12,515 nt of DNA from NCBI GenBank assembly GCA_014764075.1, contig JACXUE010000020.1:1-12515 (forward strand). Direction: 5' to 3'. Both the position numbers and the translations under genes were made by a program. Every line of letters begins with the position of its first letter. Positions within the stretch are counted from its first letter, which is position 1. This document shows positions 6,856 through 12,515 of this stretch, piece by piece. The notes under the pieces are model-generated. The model saw nothing but the letters and a program-made list of their open reading frames with translations. It was not told the origin of the DNA and made no database searches. This DNA comes from Sulfuricurvum sp. (lineage in GTDB: Bacteria; Campylobacterota; Campylobacteria; Campylobacterales; Sulfurimonadaceae).

Positions 6856-8687
6856 TGATCCAAATTAACAACCTCACCAAGAGCTATGGGGAACGCGTCC
6901 TCTTCGACAATCTCTCATTGCGTCTCAACGCGGGAGACAAAGTTGGTTTTGTCGGACGCAATGGAAGCGGAAAATCGACCCTCTTTAAAATCATCCTCGG
7001 TGAAGAGCCCTATGACTCTGGCGAAGTGATTATCCCCAAAAACTATCGGCTAGGCGCACTGCGACAACATCTCCATTTTACCCACAAAAGTGTCCGTGAA
7101 GAGTGCGCGTCGGCGCTGGGCTCCGAAATGGCACACGAGGTCTACCGTGTCGAAAAAATCCTCTTTGGTTTGGGATTTACACAGGAGGATTTAGACAAAG
7201 ACCCCCTCAGTTTTTCGGGGGGATATCAGATCCGTCTTAATCTCGTCAAGCTCCTCGTCACCGAACCAAACCTACTCCTACTGGATGAACCGACAAACTA
7301 CCTCGACATCGTCTCACTCCGCTGGTTGGCAAGCTTTATCCGCAGTTTTGAAGGGGAAGTGATCCTCATCACCCATGACCGTGATTTTATGGATTCGGTA
7401 ACGACCCATACGATGGGGCTGCGCCGCAAAAACATCAGCATCATCCGAGGCGGTACGCGCAAATACTACGACCTGATGGATCAGGAGGATGAACTCTACC
7501 TCAAGACCAAAGCCAACCATGACAAAAAGCGCGCCGAACTTGAAGATTTCGTCGCCCGCAACAAAGCGCGTGCTTCGACCGCGACGCAGGCGCAGTCCAA
7601 ACAAAAAGAGCTGAACAAAATGGGGATCATGGAGGATCTAGAGGGGGAGAAGAATCTCACATTCAGCTTTAGTTACGCCCCTACTCCTGCTAAACTTGTG
7701 ATGCGGGTCAATAACCTCTCATTTGGCTATACCGAAAATAAACCCCTTTTTTGCAACCTCTCGTTTGCCCTCGAAAAAGGGAAACGCCTCGCAATCATCG
7801 GGAAAAACGGCCAAGGGAAATCGACACTGCTCAACTGCCTCGCGGGGCTGCTCACTCCAAGCGGTGAGATCACCTTTCACCCCTCCACCGCCATCGCCCA
7901 CTTCGGACAAACCAACATCGACCGGCTGGATAAAAACCATACGGTGACCCAAGAGATTCAAAGTGCCGATAAGAGCATGAACAACGTCCGTATCCGCTCC
8001 ATCTGCGGGACGATGATGTTCAGCGGCGACGATGCCGATAAAAAAATCAGCGTCCTCAGCGGAGGCGAACGGAGCCGCGTCATGCTAGGCAAAATCATCG
8101 CCACCCCCGCCAATCTCCTCTTTTTGGATGAGCCGACCAACCACCTCGACATGTACTCCATCGATGCCCTCACCAATGCGATCAAATCTTTTGAGGGTTC
8201 CGTCGTCTTCGTTACCCACTCGGAGATGATACTTCGCTCCCTCGCCGATGCACTCGTCATCTTCCGTGAAGGGAACGCGGAATTTTTTGAGGGAACGTAT
8301 GATGAGTTTTTGGAAAAAATCGGCTGGGATGAAGAGATCCTCAATGAGCCAAAACCGATCAAAGCGACCCAGAACAGTAATAAAAAAGAGAACAAACAGC
8401 TCCGTGCCACACTCGTACAAGAGCGCTCCAAACTCCTCAGCCCACTGAAAAAAGAGGTCGAACGATGTGAAAACACGATTATGGAACTCGAAGAGAAACT
8501 CAAAATCTCTCATGAGCTTCTAACAACCTATTCCAACCAAGGTGAGACTTTCAAACTCCTCGAACTCTCCAAAAGCGTCGGTGAGGATGAGAAAAAAATT
8601 GAAGAGCTATTTGAGAAACTCGAAATCGCGAGCGATGAGATAGCGCGTATCGAGCGCGAATACGGGGCGAAGATTGAAGCGCTCTAA
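6855..8687 (+). CDS. ABC-F family ribosome-associated ATPase
   Basis: Two ABC domains sit in one soluble 610-residue chain with no membrane segments, the hallmark of ABC-F proteins, which bind the ribosomal E site to rescue or regulate translation. Domain 1 has Walker A GRNGSGKST (34-42), signature FSGGYQIRL and Walker B LLLLDEPTNYLD (140-151). A charged helical linker (about 205-255) corresponds to the P-site-tRNA interaction motif. Domain 2 has Walker A GKNGQGKST (316-324), signature LSGGERSRVML and Walker B LLFLDEPTNHLD (421-432). A Lys/Glu-rich coiled coil fills roughly 500-610, a C-terminal extension seen in Uup/YheS-like members. Both catalytic Glu residues are present. I cannot place it in a specific subfamily. 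It begins inside the DHH stop codon and ends overlapping rsuA by 14 nt, so it is co-translated with both. Confidence 0.93.
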   Translation: MIQINNLTKSYGERVLFDNLSLRLNAGDKVGFVGRNGSGKSTLFKIILGEEPYDSGEVIIPKNYRLGALRQHLHFTHKSVREECASALGSEMAHEVYRVEKILFGLGFTQEDLDKDPLSFSGGYQIRLNLVKLLVTEPNLLLLDEPTNYLDIVSLRWLASFIRSFEGEVILITHDRDFMDSVTTHTMGLRRKNISIIRGGTRKYYDLMDQEDELYLKTKANHDKKRAELEDFVARNKARASTATQAQSKQKELNKMGIMEDLEGEKNLTFSFSYAPTPAKLVMRVNNLSFGYTENKPLFCNLSFALEKGKRLAIIGKNGQGKSTLLNCLAGLLTPSGEITFHPSTAIAHFGQTNIDRLDKNHTVTQEIQSADKSMNNVRIRSICGTMMFSGDDADKKISVLSGGERSRVMLGKIIATPANLLFLDEPTNHLDMYSIDALTNAIKSFEGSVVFVTHSEMILRSLADALVIFREGNAEFFEGTYDEFLEKIGWDEEILNEPKPIKATQNSNKKENKQLRATLVQERSKLLSPLKKEVERCENTIMELEEKLKISHELLTTYSNQGETFKLLELSKSVGEDEKKIEELFEKLEIASDEIARIEREYGAKIEAL

Positions 8688-9477
8688 AATCCGTCTCGAT
8701 AAACTTCTCAGCTCATTGGGATACTGTAGCCGAAAAGAGGTTGCATCCCTCCTACGAAGCGGTATTATTACCCACACCGACAACCTCTATCTCAAAAGCG
8801 ATACAAAAGTTGCTCATGATGAGATTCGTTTTGATAACGAACCCCTCGATCCCCCTCAAGGAATGGTGATTTTGATGCATAAACCGCTAGGGTATGTATG
8901 CTCTCATGACAACGGAGAGGGTCGCCTCGTATATGATCTCCTCCCTGAGCGATGGCGCAGACGCGATCCAAAAATCTCCACCGTCGGACGGCTGGACAAA
9001 GAGACCAGCGGATTGCTTTTGCTTACTGATGATGGAGCGCTTCTCCACCGCCTCACCTCCCCGCGCCATCATGTTGCTAAAATCTATGAAGCGATATTGG
9101 ATAGAGCGTTAAACGGGAGTGAAGCTGAGATTTTCGCTTCGGGGACACTGATACTCAACGGCGAAAAAAGCCCCTGCCTCCCCGCCAAACTAACCACAAT
9201 CGATGAGACGCGCGTGACACTGGAGATCATCGAGGGGCGCTACCATCAAGTGCGGCGGATGTTCGCAGCGGTGGGAAACCACGTCACTGCGCTACATCGG
9301 GTATCGCTTGGAAGTCTTACGCTGGGGAATTTAAAAGAGGGGGAGTATCGGATACTCGACATCGAGGGGGGTGACGTTTTTGAATTTGTTTCGCCTCCCG
9401 ATGAGGGAGAACGGTTTGTCAGTGCAGAGTGTCAGACACAACTCGCAATATGGAATAAACCGTGGGAGCAATTTTAA
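8674..9477 (+). CDS. rsuA: 16S rRNA pseudouridine(516) synthase RsuA
   Basis: RsuA isomerises U516 of 16S rRNA to pseudouridine during 30S assembly. The N-terminal S4 RNA-binding domain (about residues 6-60, RLDKLLSSLGYCSRKEV) is followed by the catalytic domain with GRLDKETSGLLLLTDDG, in which D108 is the nucleophile. LTSPRHHVAKIYE and EGRYHQVRRMFAAVGNHV match E. coli RsuA closely and favour RsuA over RluB/E/F. At 267 residues it is longer than the 231 of E. coli because of a C-terminal tail of about 35 residues. The start is TTG at 8674, 14 nt inside the ABC-F gene, with a weak GGGGCGAAG upstream; no ATG is available before the S4 domain, so translational coupling is probable. It is the last gene of the flhA operon, and no clear terminator hairpin follows. 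Confidence 0.93.
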   Translation: MKRSKIRLDKLLSSLGYCSRKEVASLLRSGIITHTDNLYLKSDTKVAHDEIRFDNEPLDPPQGMVILMHKPLGYVCSHDNGEGRLVYDLLPERWRRRDPKISTVGRLDKETSGLLLLTDDGALLHRLTSPRHHVAKIYEAILDRALNGSEAEIFASGTLILNGEKSPCLPAKLTTIDETRVTLEIIEGRYHQVRRMFAAVGNHVTALHRVSLGSLTLGNLKEGEYRILDIEGGDVFEFVSPPDEGERFVSAECQTQLAIWNKPWEQF

Positions 9478-9487
9478 AAAAAGATTA

Positions 9488-9516
9488 TTGACCCATTAAC
9501 GCTAATCCGCTACGAT
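9488..9516 (+). promoter_or_regulatory. Sigma-70 promoter of the transglycosylase gene
   Basis: TTGACC (9488-9493, 5 of 6 to consensus) and TACGAT (9511-9516, 4 of 6) are separated by exactly 17 nt. Transcription would start near 9523, and AAAGGA at 9531-9536 precedes the ATG at 9542. It gives the transglycosylase its own expression next to the end of the rsuA operon, where no terminator is visible. Confidence 0.5.
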
Positions 9517-9541
9517 AAGAGAGTTATCCTAAAGGAAAATA

Positions 9542-10267
9542 ATGATTAAGCTCTTTTTGTCACTCCTTATCGTAATGAGCTCTTTGGTACTCCATGCCCA
9601 CAGTCAGGTTGAAGCACTCAACCTTTCGTTAAAATCTTTAGAGAGTACTGAGACATTGGATGACACCCAAATTCTCGATAAAACACTCGACCGTTATCGT
9701 GGAACCATCAAGCCACTCTACCATCGTTACACTCAAACGACAACCGAATTTGAAAAAATAAAAGCCAAATTCACAGTAGAAGGGATCCCACCTTTTTTTG
9801 CTCTTATCCCCTACGCCGAATCTAAATTCAACCCCTCTATCCGAGGTTACGGTACAGCAGCAGGCTTATGGCAATTTGAAAAACGAACTGCTAAAAACTT
9901 CGGGTTAAGTGTCAAAAAAGGGAATGATGAACGACTTGATCCCGACCGTTCTACCGATGCGGCGATACGGTATATACAATATCTCAGACGGAAATTTGGA
10001 AGTTGGTACTTGGTCGATTTCGCCTATGCGATGGGAGAGGGAACTCTCAAAAAGTTGATTCAACACAATGGGAGTAGAAAAATATCGGTTTTACTCAAAG
10101 ATCCCCATTTTCCATCCGGCACAAAGGCTCATTTTGCCAAAACACTCTTGCTTGATGCGAAAATACATTACACCAAAGAGGATGAAGAGAGTCCCGTTCG
10201 CGATGAACCCCGCCGAACCGTGAACGGAGAACCCATTGACGATCCTAGAATGAACGATTCTGAGTAA
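9542..10267 (+). CDS. Exported lytic transglycosylase, MltD/SLT type
   Basis: This 241-residue periplasmic murein hydrolase cleaves the MurNAc-GlcNAc bond to give 1,6-anhydro muropeptides. Residues 1-19 form a signal peptide (MIKLFLSLLIVMSSLVLHA) and the mature protein starts near His20. The SLT fold follows: PYAESKFNPSIRGYGTAAG (residues 90-108) with catalytic E93, GLWQF, TAKNFGL, DERLDPDRSTDAAIRYI, and WYLVDFAYAMGEG in place of the common AYNAGEG. The last 30 residues are charged and probably disordered. There is no LysM domain, so it is smaller than classical MltD. AAAGGA precedes the ATG and the gene has its own promoter. It could serve general wall turnover; a role in making a wall opening for the flagellum is only a neighbourhood guess. 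Confidence 0.92.
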   Translation: MIKLFLSLLIVMSSLVLHAHSQVEALNLSLKSLESTETLDDTQILDKTLDRYRGTIKPLYHRYTQTTTEFEKIKAKFTVEGIPPFFALIPYAESKFNPSIRGYGTAAGLWQFEKRTAKNFGLSVKKGNDERLDPDRSTDAAIRYIQYLRRKFGSWYLVDFAYAMGEGTLKKLIQHNGSRKISVLLKDPHFPSGTKAHFAKTLLLDAKIHYTKEDEESPVRDEPRRTVNGEPIDDPRMNDSE

Positions 10268-10270
10268 TCA

Positions 10271-10978
10271 TTAGCCGATATTGGTATAAACCGCCTGAAC
10301 ATCATCATCCTCTTCGATACGATCAATCAATTTTTCGATATCGACCATCTGCTCGTCGGTAAATTCTACCGTCGTGTTGGGGATACGCTCCAACGCCGCT
10401 TTTGTCGGGACAATTCCCATCTCTTCGAGAGCAGCCGAAAGGGTCCCAAACGCGGTGTAATCACCGTATATCGTTACCTCACCATCTTCTTCTTCGATCG
10501 TTTCGATCCCTGCGTCGATAAGGGCGAATTCCAACTCTTCTAAATCCATTTGCGGTTTGGCGAAACTGAACACCGCTTTGCGGCTAAACATAAATTCGAG
10601 TGAACCGTTGTTGAGCATCTCCCCTTTAGCTTTTCCAAAATAACTACGGATATTGGCAACAGTACGGGTATTGTTATCCGTCGCACATTCGACGAAGATC
10701 AGTGCGCCATGCGGTGCTTTCCCCTCGATGTTGACTTCCGAAAGGGCGATCGCATCTTTTCCAGTTGCCCGTTTGATTGCCGCATCAATGTTATCTTTGG
10801 GCATATTTTGCGCTTTCGCCGTCAAAATAGCCGTACGAAGTTTAGGATTCATGTCGGGATCAGGACCCCCCTCTTTGGCCGCCATCGTAATGATTTTGCC
10901 CAATTTCGGAAATATTCTCGACATATTACCCCAGCGCTTCATTTTAGCGGCTTTACGGTATTCAAACGCTCTTCCCAT
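10271..10978 (-). CDS. yebC: YebC/TACO1-family protein
   Basis: This 235-residue product starts MGRAFEYRKAAKMKRW, the Campylobacterota version of the YebC N-terminus, followed by FPKLGKIITMAAKEGGPDPD, NPKLRTAILTAKAQNMPKDNI and IKRATGK in family order. The acidic C-terminal part is also typical (EEEDGEVTIYG, TVEFTDEQMVDIEKLIDRI). Family members are annotated as transcriptional regulators, but the mitochondrial homologue TACO1 and recent bacterial work support a role in translation, helping ribosomes past difficult motifs. ATG 10978 has CAGGAG 8 nt upstream. It is monocistronic with its own TATAAT, and its stop is only 3 nt from the stop of the convergent transglycosylase gene. Confidence 0.96.
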   Translation of the reverse strand: MGRAFEYRKAAKMKRWGNMSRIFPKLGKIITMAAKEGGPDPDMNPKLRTAILTAKAQNMPKDNIDAAIKRATGKDAIALSEVNIEGKAPHGALIFVECATDNNTRTVANIRSYFGKAKGEMLNNGSLEFMFSRKAVFSFAKPQMDLEELEFALIDAGIETIEEEDGEVTIYGDYTAFGTLSAALEEMGIVPTKAALERIPNTTVEFTDEQMVDIEKLIDRIEEDDDVQAVYTNIG

Positions 10979-11014
10979 GCGGTACGCTCCTGATCAAATC
11001 TAAAAATAATTGGA

Positions 11015-11020
11015 ATTATA
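11015..11020 (-). promoter_or_regulatory. -10 box of yebC
   Basis: A perfect TATAAT on the minus strand, in the same CGCTATAATTCC context as the rpsO promoter. Transcription would start near 11008, giving a leader of about 30 nt. It lies just downstream of the hairpin that should end the ATPase transcript, so yebC is an independent unit. Confidence 0.65.
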
Positions 11021-11044
11021 GCGGGTTTAGAGGGGATGTTCAAA

Positions 11045-11065
11045 CGTTTCGGAAACTCCGAAACG
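11045..11065 (-). terminator. Terminator hairpin of the ATPase gene
   Basis: A perfect 8-bp stem CGTTTCGG / CCGAAACG with a 5-nt loop starts 17 nt past the ATPase stop on the minus strand. It is followed by TTTG only, so the U-run is short and read-through towards yebC is possible. On the plus strand it is followed by AAAG. Confidence 0.6.
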
Positions 11066-11082
11066 AAAGAGTTGGTGAAAAA

Positions 11083-11805
11083 TTATTCGTCGATAAAAAC
11101 AATATCGCTTTGGATATTGTTAAAAAGGAGTGAGCGATTATCGACACGGTGTTGATACAAGAACGTATTGGGCTCCATTGATCGAAGGACGGTCGTATTG
11201 TAATAATAGGCGTTTGAACAGCGTCCAACGAAGAGAAACGAGAAGAGTAGTTTGATACGCGGGTTTTCAAACATTTCATGCGGCTGTGCCAAAAAGGTGA
11301 GACCGAATTTTTTGAGATTGACAAGATCGAAGATATAAAATATAAAGTCTTCGAATTTGGTATAAAACCCCTCCAAGCTCGCAATCTCTTGCATGATGTA
11401 GTAGTAGTTATCCAACAACTCCTGTTTTTGCATCATTTGAGAGAGTTTGCTTTTGATATCCCTTTTGCTGGCGAAAAACGAAGGGCTGACCGCCATATAA
11501 ATATTCTGACGCTCAGCTATCGCTTTGTCCAAAGCATCATAAAATGCTTCGCTCTCATCAAAACACATATAGTGAAAATCACGGCTGACTTTGAATTTCT
11601 CCTCAACCTGATCGGGTGTCGGATTGGAGAAATCAAGATAGAGAGTAGGGATACCGCTGTCGATAACAAACGCACGAATTTTATTTGCCAGATGGGTTTT
11701 CCCTGAACCTGGTTCTGCTAGAATCAAGGTATTTTCACGCAATACCCGATCTTGAAGTTCGAGAGCCGCTATAGAGCTCTTAAATTTTCCGATTTTTCGT
11801 TTCAT
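11083..11805 (-). CDS. Uncharacterised P-loop ATPase
   Basis: I do not recognise this family. The 240-residue cytoplasmic protein has a clear Walker A, LAEPGSGKTH (residues 29-38), preceded by a short basic N-terminus and followed by a PTLYLDFSN strand (53-61). The best Walker B candidate is YMCFDES (79-85, D83-E84). A later strand, GLTFLAQP, may carry a sensor residue. The middle (about 115-170) is rich in aromatic residues and Lys and looks helical, and the C-terminus ends in SDIVFIDE. No signal peptide or membrane segment is obvious. AAA+/STAND-like or HerA/Zot-like ATPases are possible relatives. I prefer ATG 11805, with GGATG 8 nt upstream; TTG at 11817 would add four residues but lacks a ribosome binding site. 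It is a single-gene unit between yebC and hicA. Confidence 0.8.
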   Translation of the reverse strand: MKRKIGKFKSSIAALELQDRVLRENTLILAEPGSGKTHLANKIRAFVIDSGIPTLYLDFSNPTPDQVEEKFKVSRDFHYMCFDESEAFYDALDKAIAERQNIYMAVSPSFFASKRDIKSKLSQMMQKQELLDNYYYIMQEIASLEGFYTKFEDFIFYIFDLVNLKKFGLTFLAQPHEMFENPRIKLLFSFLFVGRCSNAYYYNTTVLRSMEPNTFLYQHRVDNRSLLFNNIQSDIVFIDE

Positions 11806-11840
11806 GTTTACATCCAATTAGAGAGAGTTATCAATAAGCA

Positions 11841-11846
11841 AGTATA
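11841..11846 (-). promoter_or_regulatory. Candidate -10 box of the ATPase gene
   Basis: The minus strand reads TATACT (5 of 6) in the context GGTTATACTTGC. Transcription would start near 11834, about 29 nt upstream of ATG 11805. No -35 is visible. Confidence 0.45.
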
Positions 11847-11982
11847 ACCAAATTACTCTTTGTTTAATTTTCTCTCCAATTTTTCGGGCTGTATGGGGCT
11901 AAACACATTCTTGGCTTTTATTTGATACTACTAGGAATGGGGTGTAACAATAGTGCTAAAACTACCTTTAAAAAATTCATTT

Positions 11983-12012
11983 TTGACTTTTGCAACTGAA
12001 TTATGATACCAT
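11983..12012 (+). promoter_or_regulatory. Candidate hicAB promoter
   Basis: TTGACT at 11983-11988 is a good -35. Two -10 candidates compete: TATGAT at 12002-12007 (5 of 6, but only a 13-nt spacer) and TACCAT at 12007-12012 (4 of 6, 18-nt spacer). Either would start transcription within about 5 nt of the hicA ATG or at it, leaving almost no leader. Confidence 0.4.
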
Positions 12013-12018
12013 TTACAT

Positions 12019-12273
12019 ATGAGCAAGAAAGATAAATTGTTAAAAAGATTTTTAGCAAGTACAGTCAAAAAAGATTTAACTTTTGATGAGTTGGAGACAT
12101 TGTTGGTCGCTTGCGGATTTATAAAGCTTGAAGGGGATGGTTCAGCTGTGAAGTTTTATCATCAAAAGAGAGATGTCTTAATCAATCTTCACAAACCCCA
12201 TCCAAGCAATATATTAAAAATCTACATAGTAAAACAAATTCAAACAAAAATAAAGGAGCTATGCGATGAGTAG
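12019..12273 (+). CDS. hicA: HicA-family toxin (mRNA interferase)
   Basis: This 84-residue protein shows the dsRBD-like HicA pattern: a helix around LTFDELETLLVACGF (residues 20-34), a GDGSAVKFYH strand turn (39-48) and VLINLHKPHPSNILK (53-67) leading to a last helix. HicA toxins cleave mRNA until bound by HicB. In classical HicA the catalytic His follows GS directly; here that place is Ala-Val-Lys and the His residues are at 48, 58 and 61, as I recall from the HRPHP/HKPHP subfamily. The ATG at 12019 has no Shine-Dalgarno upstream. The gene overlaps hicB by 8 nt and is far more AT-rich than the genes to its left, suggesting horizontal acquisition. Family assignment is strong; activity is inferred. 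Confidence 0.88.
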   Translation: MSKKDKLLKRFLASTVKKDLTFDELETLLVACGFIKLEGDGSAVKFYHQKRDVLINLHKPHPSNILKIYIVKQIQTKIKELCDE

Positions 12274-12515
12274 TGTTATAGAATACAATGACTATATCGG
12301 AAGTGTAGAGTATTCTCATGAAGATAGATGTTTTTTTGGGAAAATTGAGATGATTGATGATTTGGTAACATTTGAAGCGACTACAGTTGATGAGCTAGAA
12401 AACAATTTTAAAAATGCAGTTGATGAATATATAGAAACTTGTAAACAACTAAATCGTGAACCACAAAAAGTTTATAAAGGTGTATTTAATATAAGAATAG
12501 AACCAAGTTTACATA
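12266..12515 (+). CDS. hicB: HicB-family antitoxin, C-terminus cut by window end
   Basis: This frame starts at ATG 12266 and is open to the window end (83 residues seen). It has the HicB core: YNDYIGSVEYSHEDRCFFGK (residues 7-26), IDDLVTFEATTVDELENNF (30-48), NAVDEYIETCKQLNREPQK (50-68) and the beginning of a ribbon-helix-helix strand, GVFNIRIEPSLH (72-83), expected to continue as the DNA-binding domain outside the window. HicB neutralises HicA and normally represses the operon. It has a good ribosome binding site, AAAGGAG at 12252-12258, 7 nt upstream, in contrast to hicA. It overlaps hicA by 8 nt and shares its AT-rich composition. The partial RHH start suggests an RHH-type rather than an HTH-type HicB. 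Confidence 0.88.
   Translation, partial: MSSVIEYNDYIGSVEYSHEDRCFFGKIEMIDDLVTFEATTVDELENNFKNAVDEYIETCKQLNREPQKVYKGVFNIRIEPSLH

Larger units (their letters stand above)
11818..12018. other. AT-rich intergenic region between the ATPase gene and hicA
   Basis: This 201-bp stretch separates two divergent genes. I see promoter-like elements at both ends (listed separately) and no ORF, tRNA or convincing hairpin. Base composition shifts here from about half GC on the left to strongly AT-rich on the right, so the boundary of a transferred segment probably lies in or near it. I found no clear direct repeat or attachment site. Confidence 0.5.

Noticed and set aside
7958..8513. Long minus-strand frames (181 and 142 codons) opposite the ABC-F gene
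   Set aside because: Serine-rich antisense frames, as expected opposite coiled-coil and ATPase coding sequence; no start context or motif.
11820..12018. Attachment site or tRNA remnant at the start of the AT-rich segment
   Set aside because: The GC-richer patch near 11888-11901 drew attention, but it does not fold as a tRNA end and no matching direct repeat is present in the window.
1..12515. CRISPR array, tRNA, rRNA or insertion sequence
   Set aside because: No regularly spaced repeats, cloverleaf-like segments, rRNA signatures, transposase motifs or terminal inverted repeats were seen on either strand.

Overview
The window looks like a chromosomal segment of a Campylobacterota bacterium (former Epsilonproteobacteria), probably a free-living Sulfurimonadaceae member of Sulfuricurvum/Sulfurimonas type. 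Three things point that way: the block of rpsO divergent from an Rrf2-family regulator and flhA, which from memory matches Campylobacter and partly Helicobacter; a YebC with the N-terminus MGRAFEYRKAAK; and promoters with a strong TATAAT -10 and little -35. KdsB shows a Gram-negative envelope with KDO lipopolysaccharide. The genus is inferred from gene content and base composition only.

Layout. Positions 1-1805 (minus strand) hold a tightly overlapping three-gene operon: a TrmN6-like methyltransferase, a YkgJ-type Cys-cluster protein, and an exported TPR protein cut by the window start. It diverges from kdsB (1859-2578, plus) across 53 bp in which the two predicted promoter cores face each other. 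rpsO (minus) follows, with a terminator hairpin, and diverges from a five-gene plus-strand operon: rrf2, flhA, a DHH phosphoesterase, an ABC-F ATPase and rsuA (3165-9477; gaps of 3 and 7 nt, then overlaps of 1 and 14 nt). Next is a small exported lytic transglycosylase with its own promoter (plus), convergent with yebC (minus; 3 nt between stop codons). Upstream of yebC is an unrecognised P-loop ATPase (minus). The right edge is a much more AT-rich HicA-HicB toxin-antitoxin pair, with HicB cut by the window end.

How the genes work together. Much of the window is translation-related: S15, a 16S pseudouridine synthase, an ABC-F ribosome factor, YebC and a tRNA methyltransferase. One core component of flagellar export (FlhA) is placed directly behind a putative Fe-S-sensing Rrf2 regulator. 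Most of this is conserved housekeeping DNA, and I did not find a clear new multi-gene system. The items most worth a second look are the rrf2-flhA junction (one in-frame amber codon plus one sense codon before a TTG start), the face-to-face promoters at 1821-1839, the unassigned ATPase at 11083-11805, and the HicAB pair, whose toxin gene has no visible ribosome binding site.
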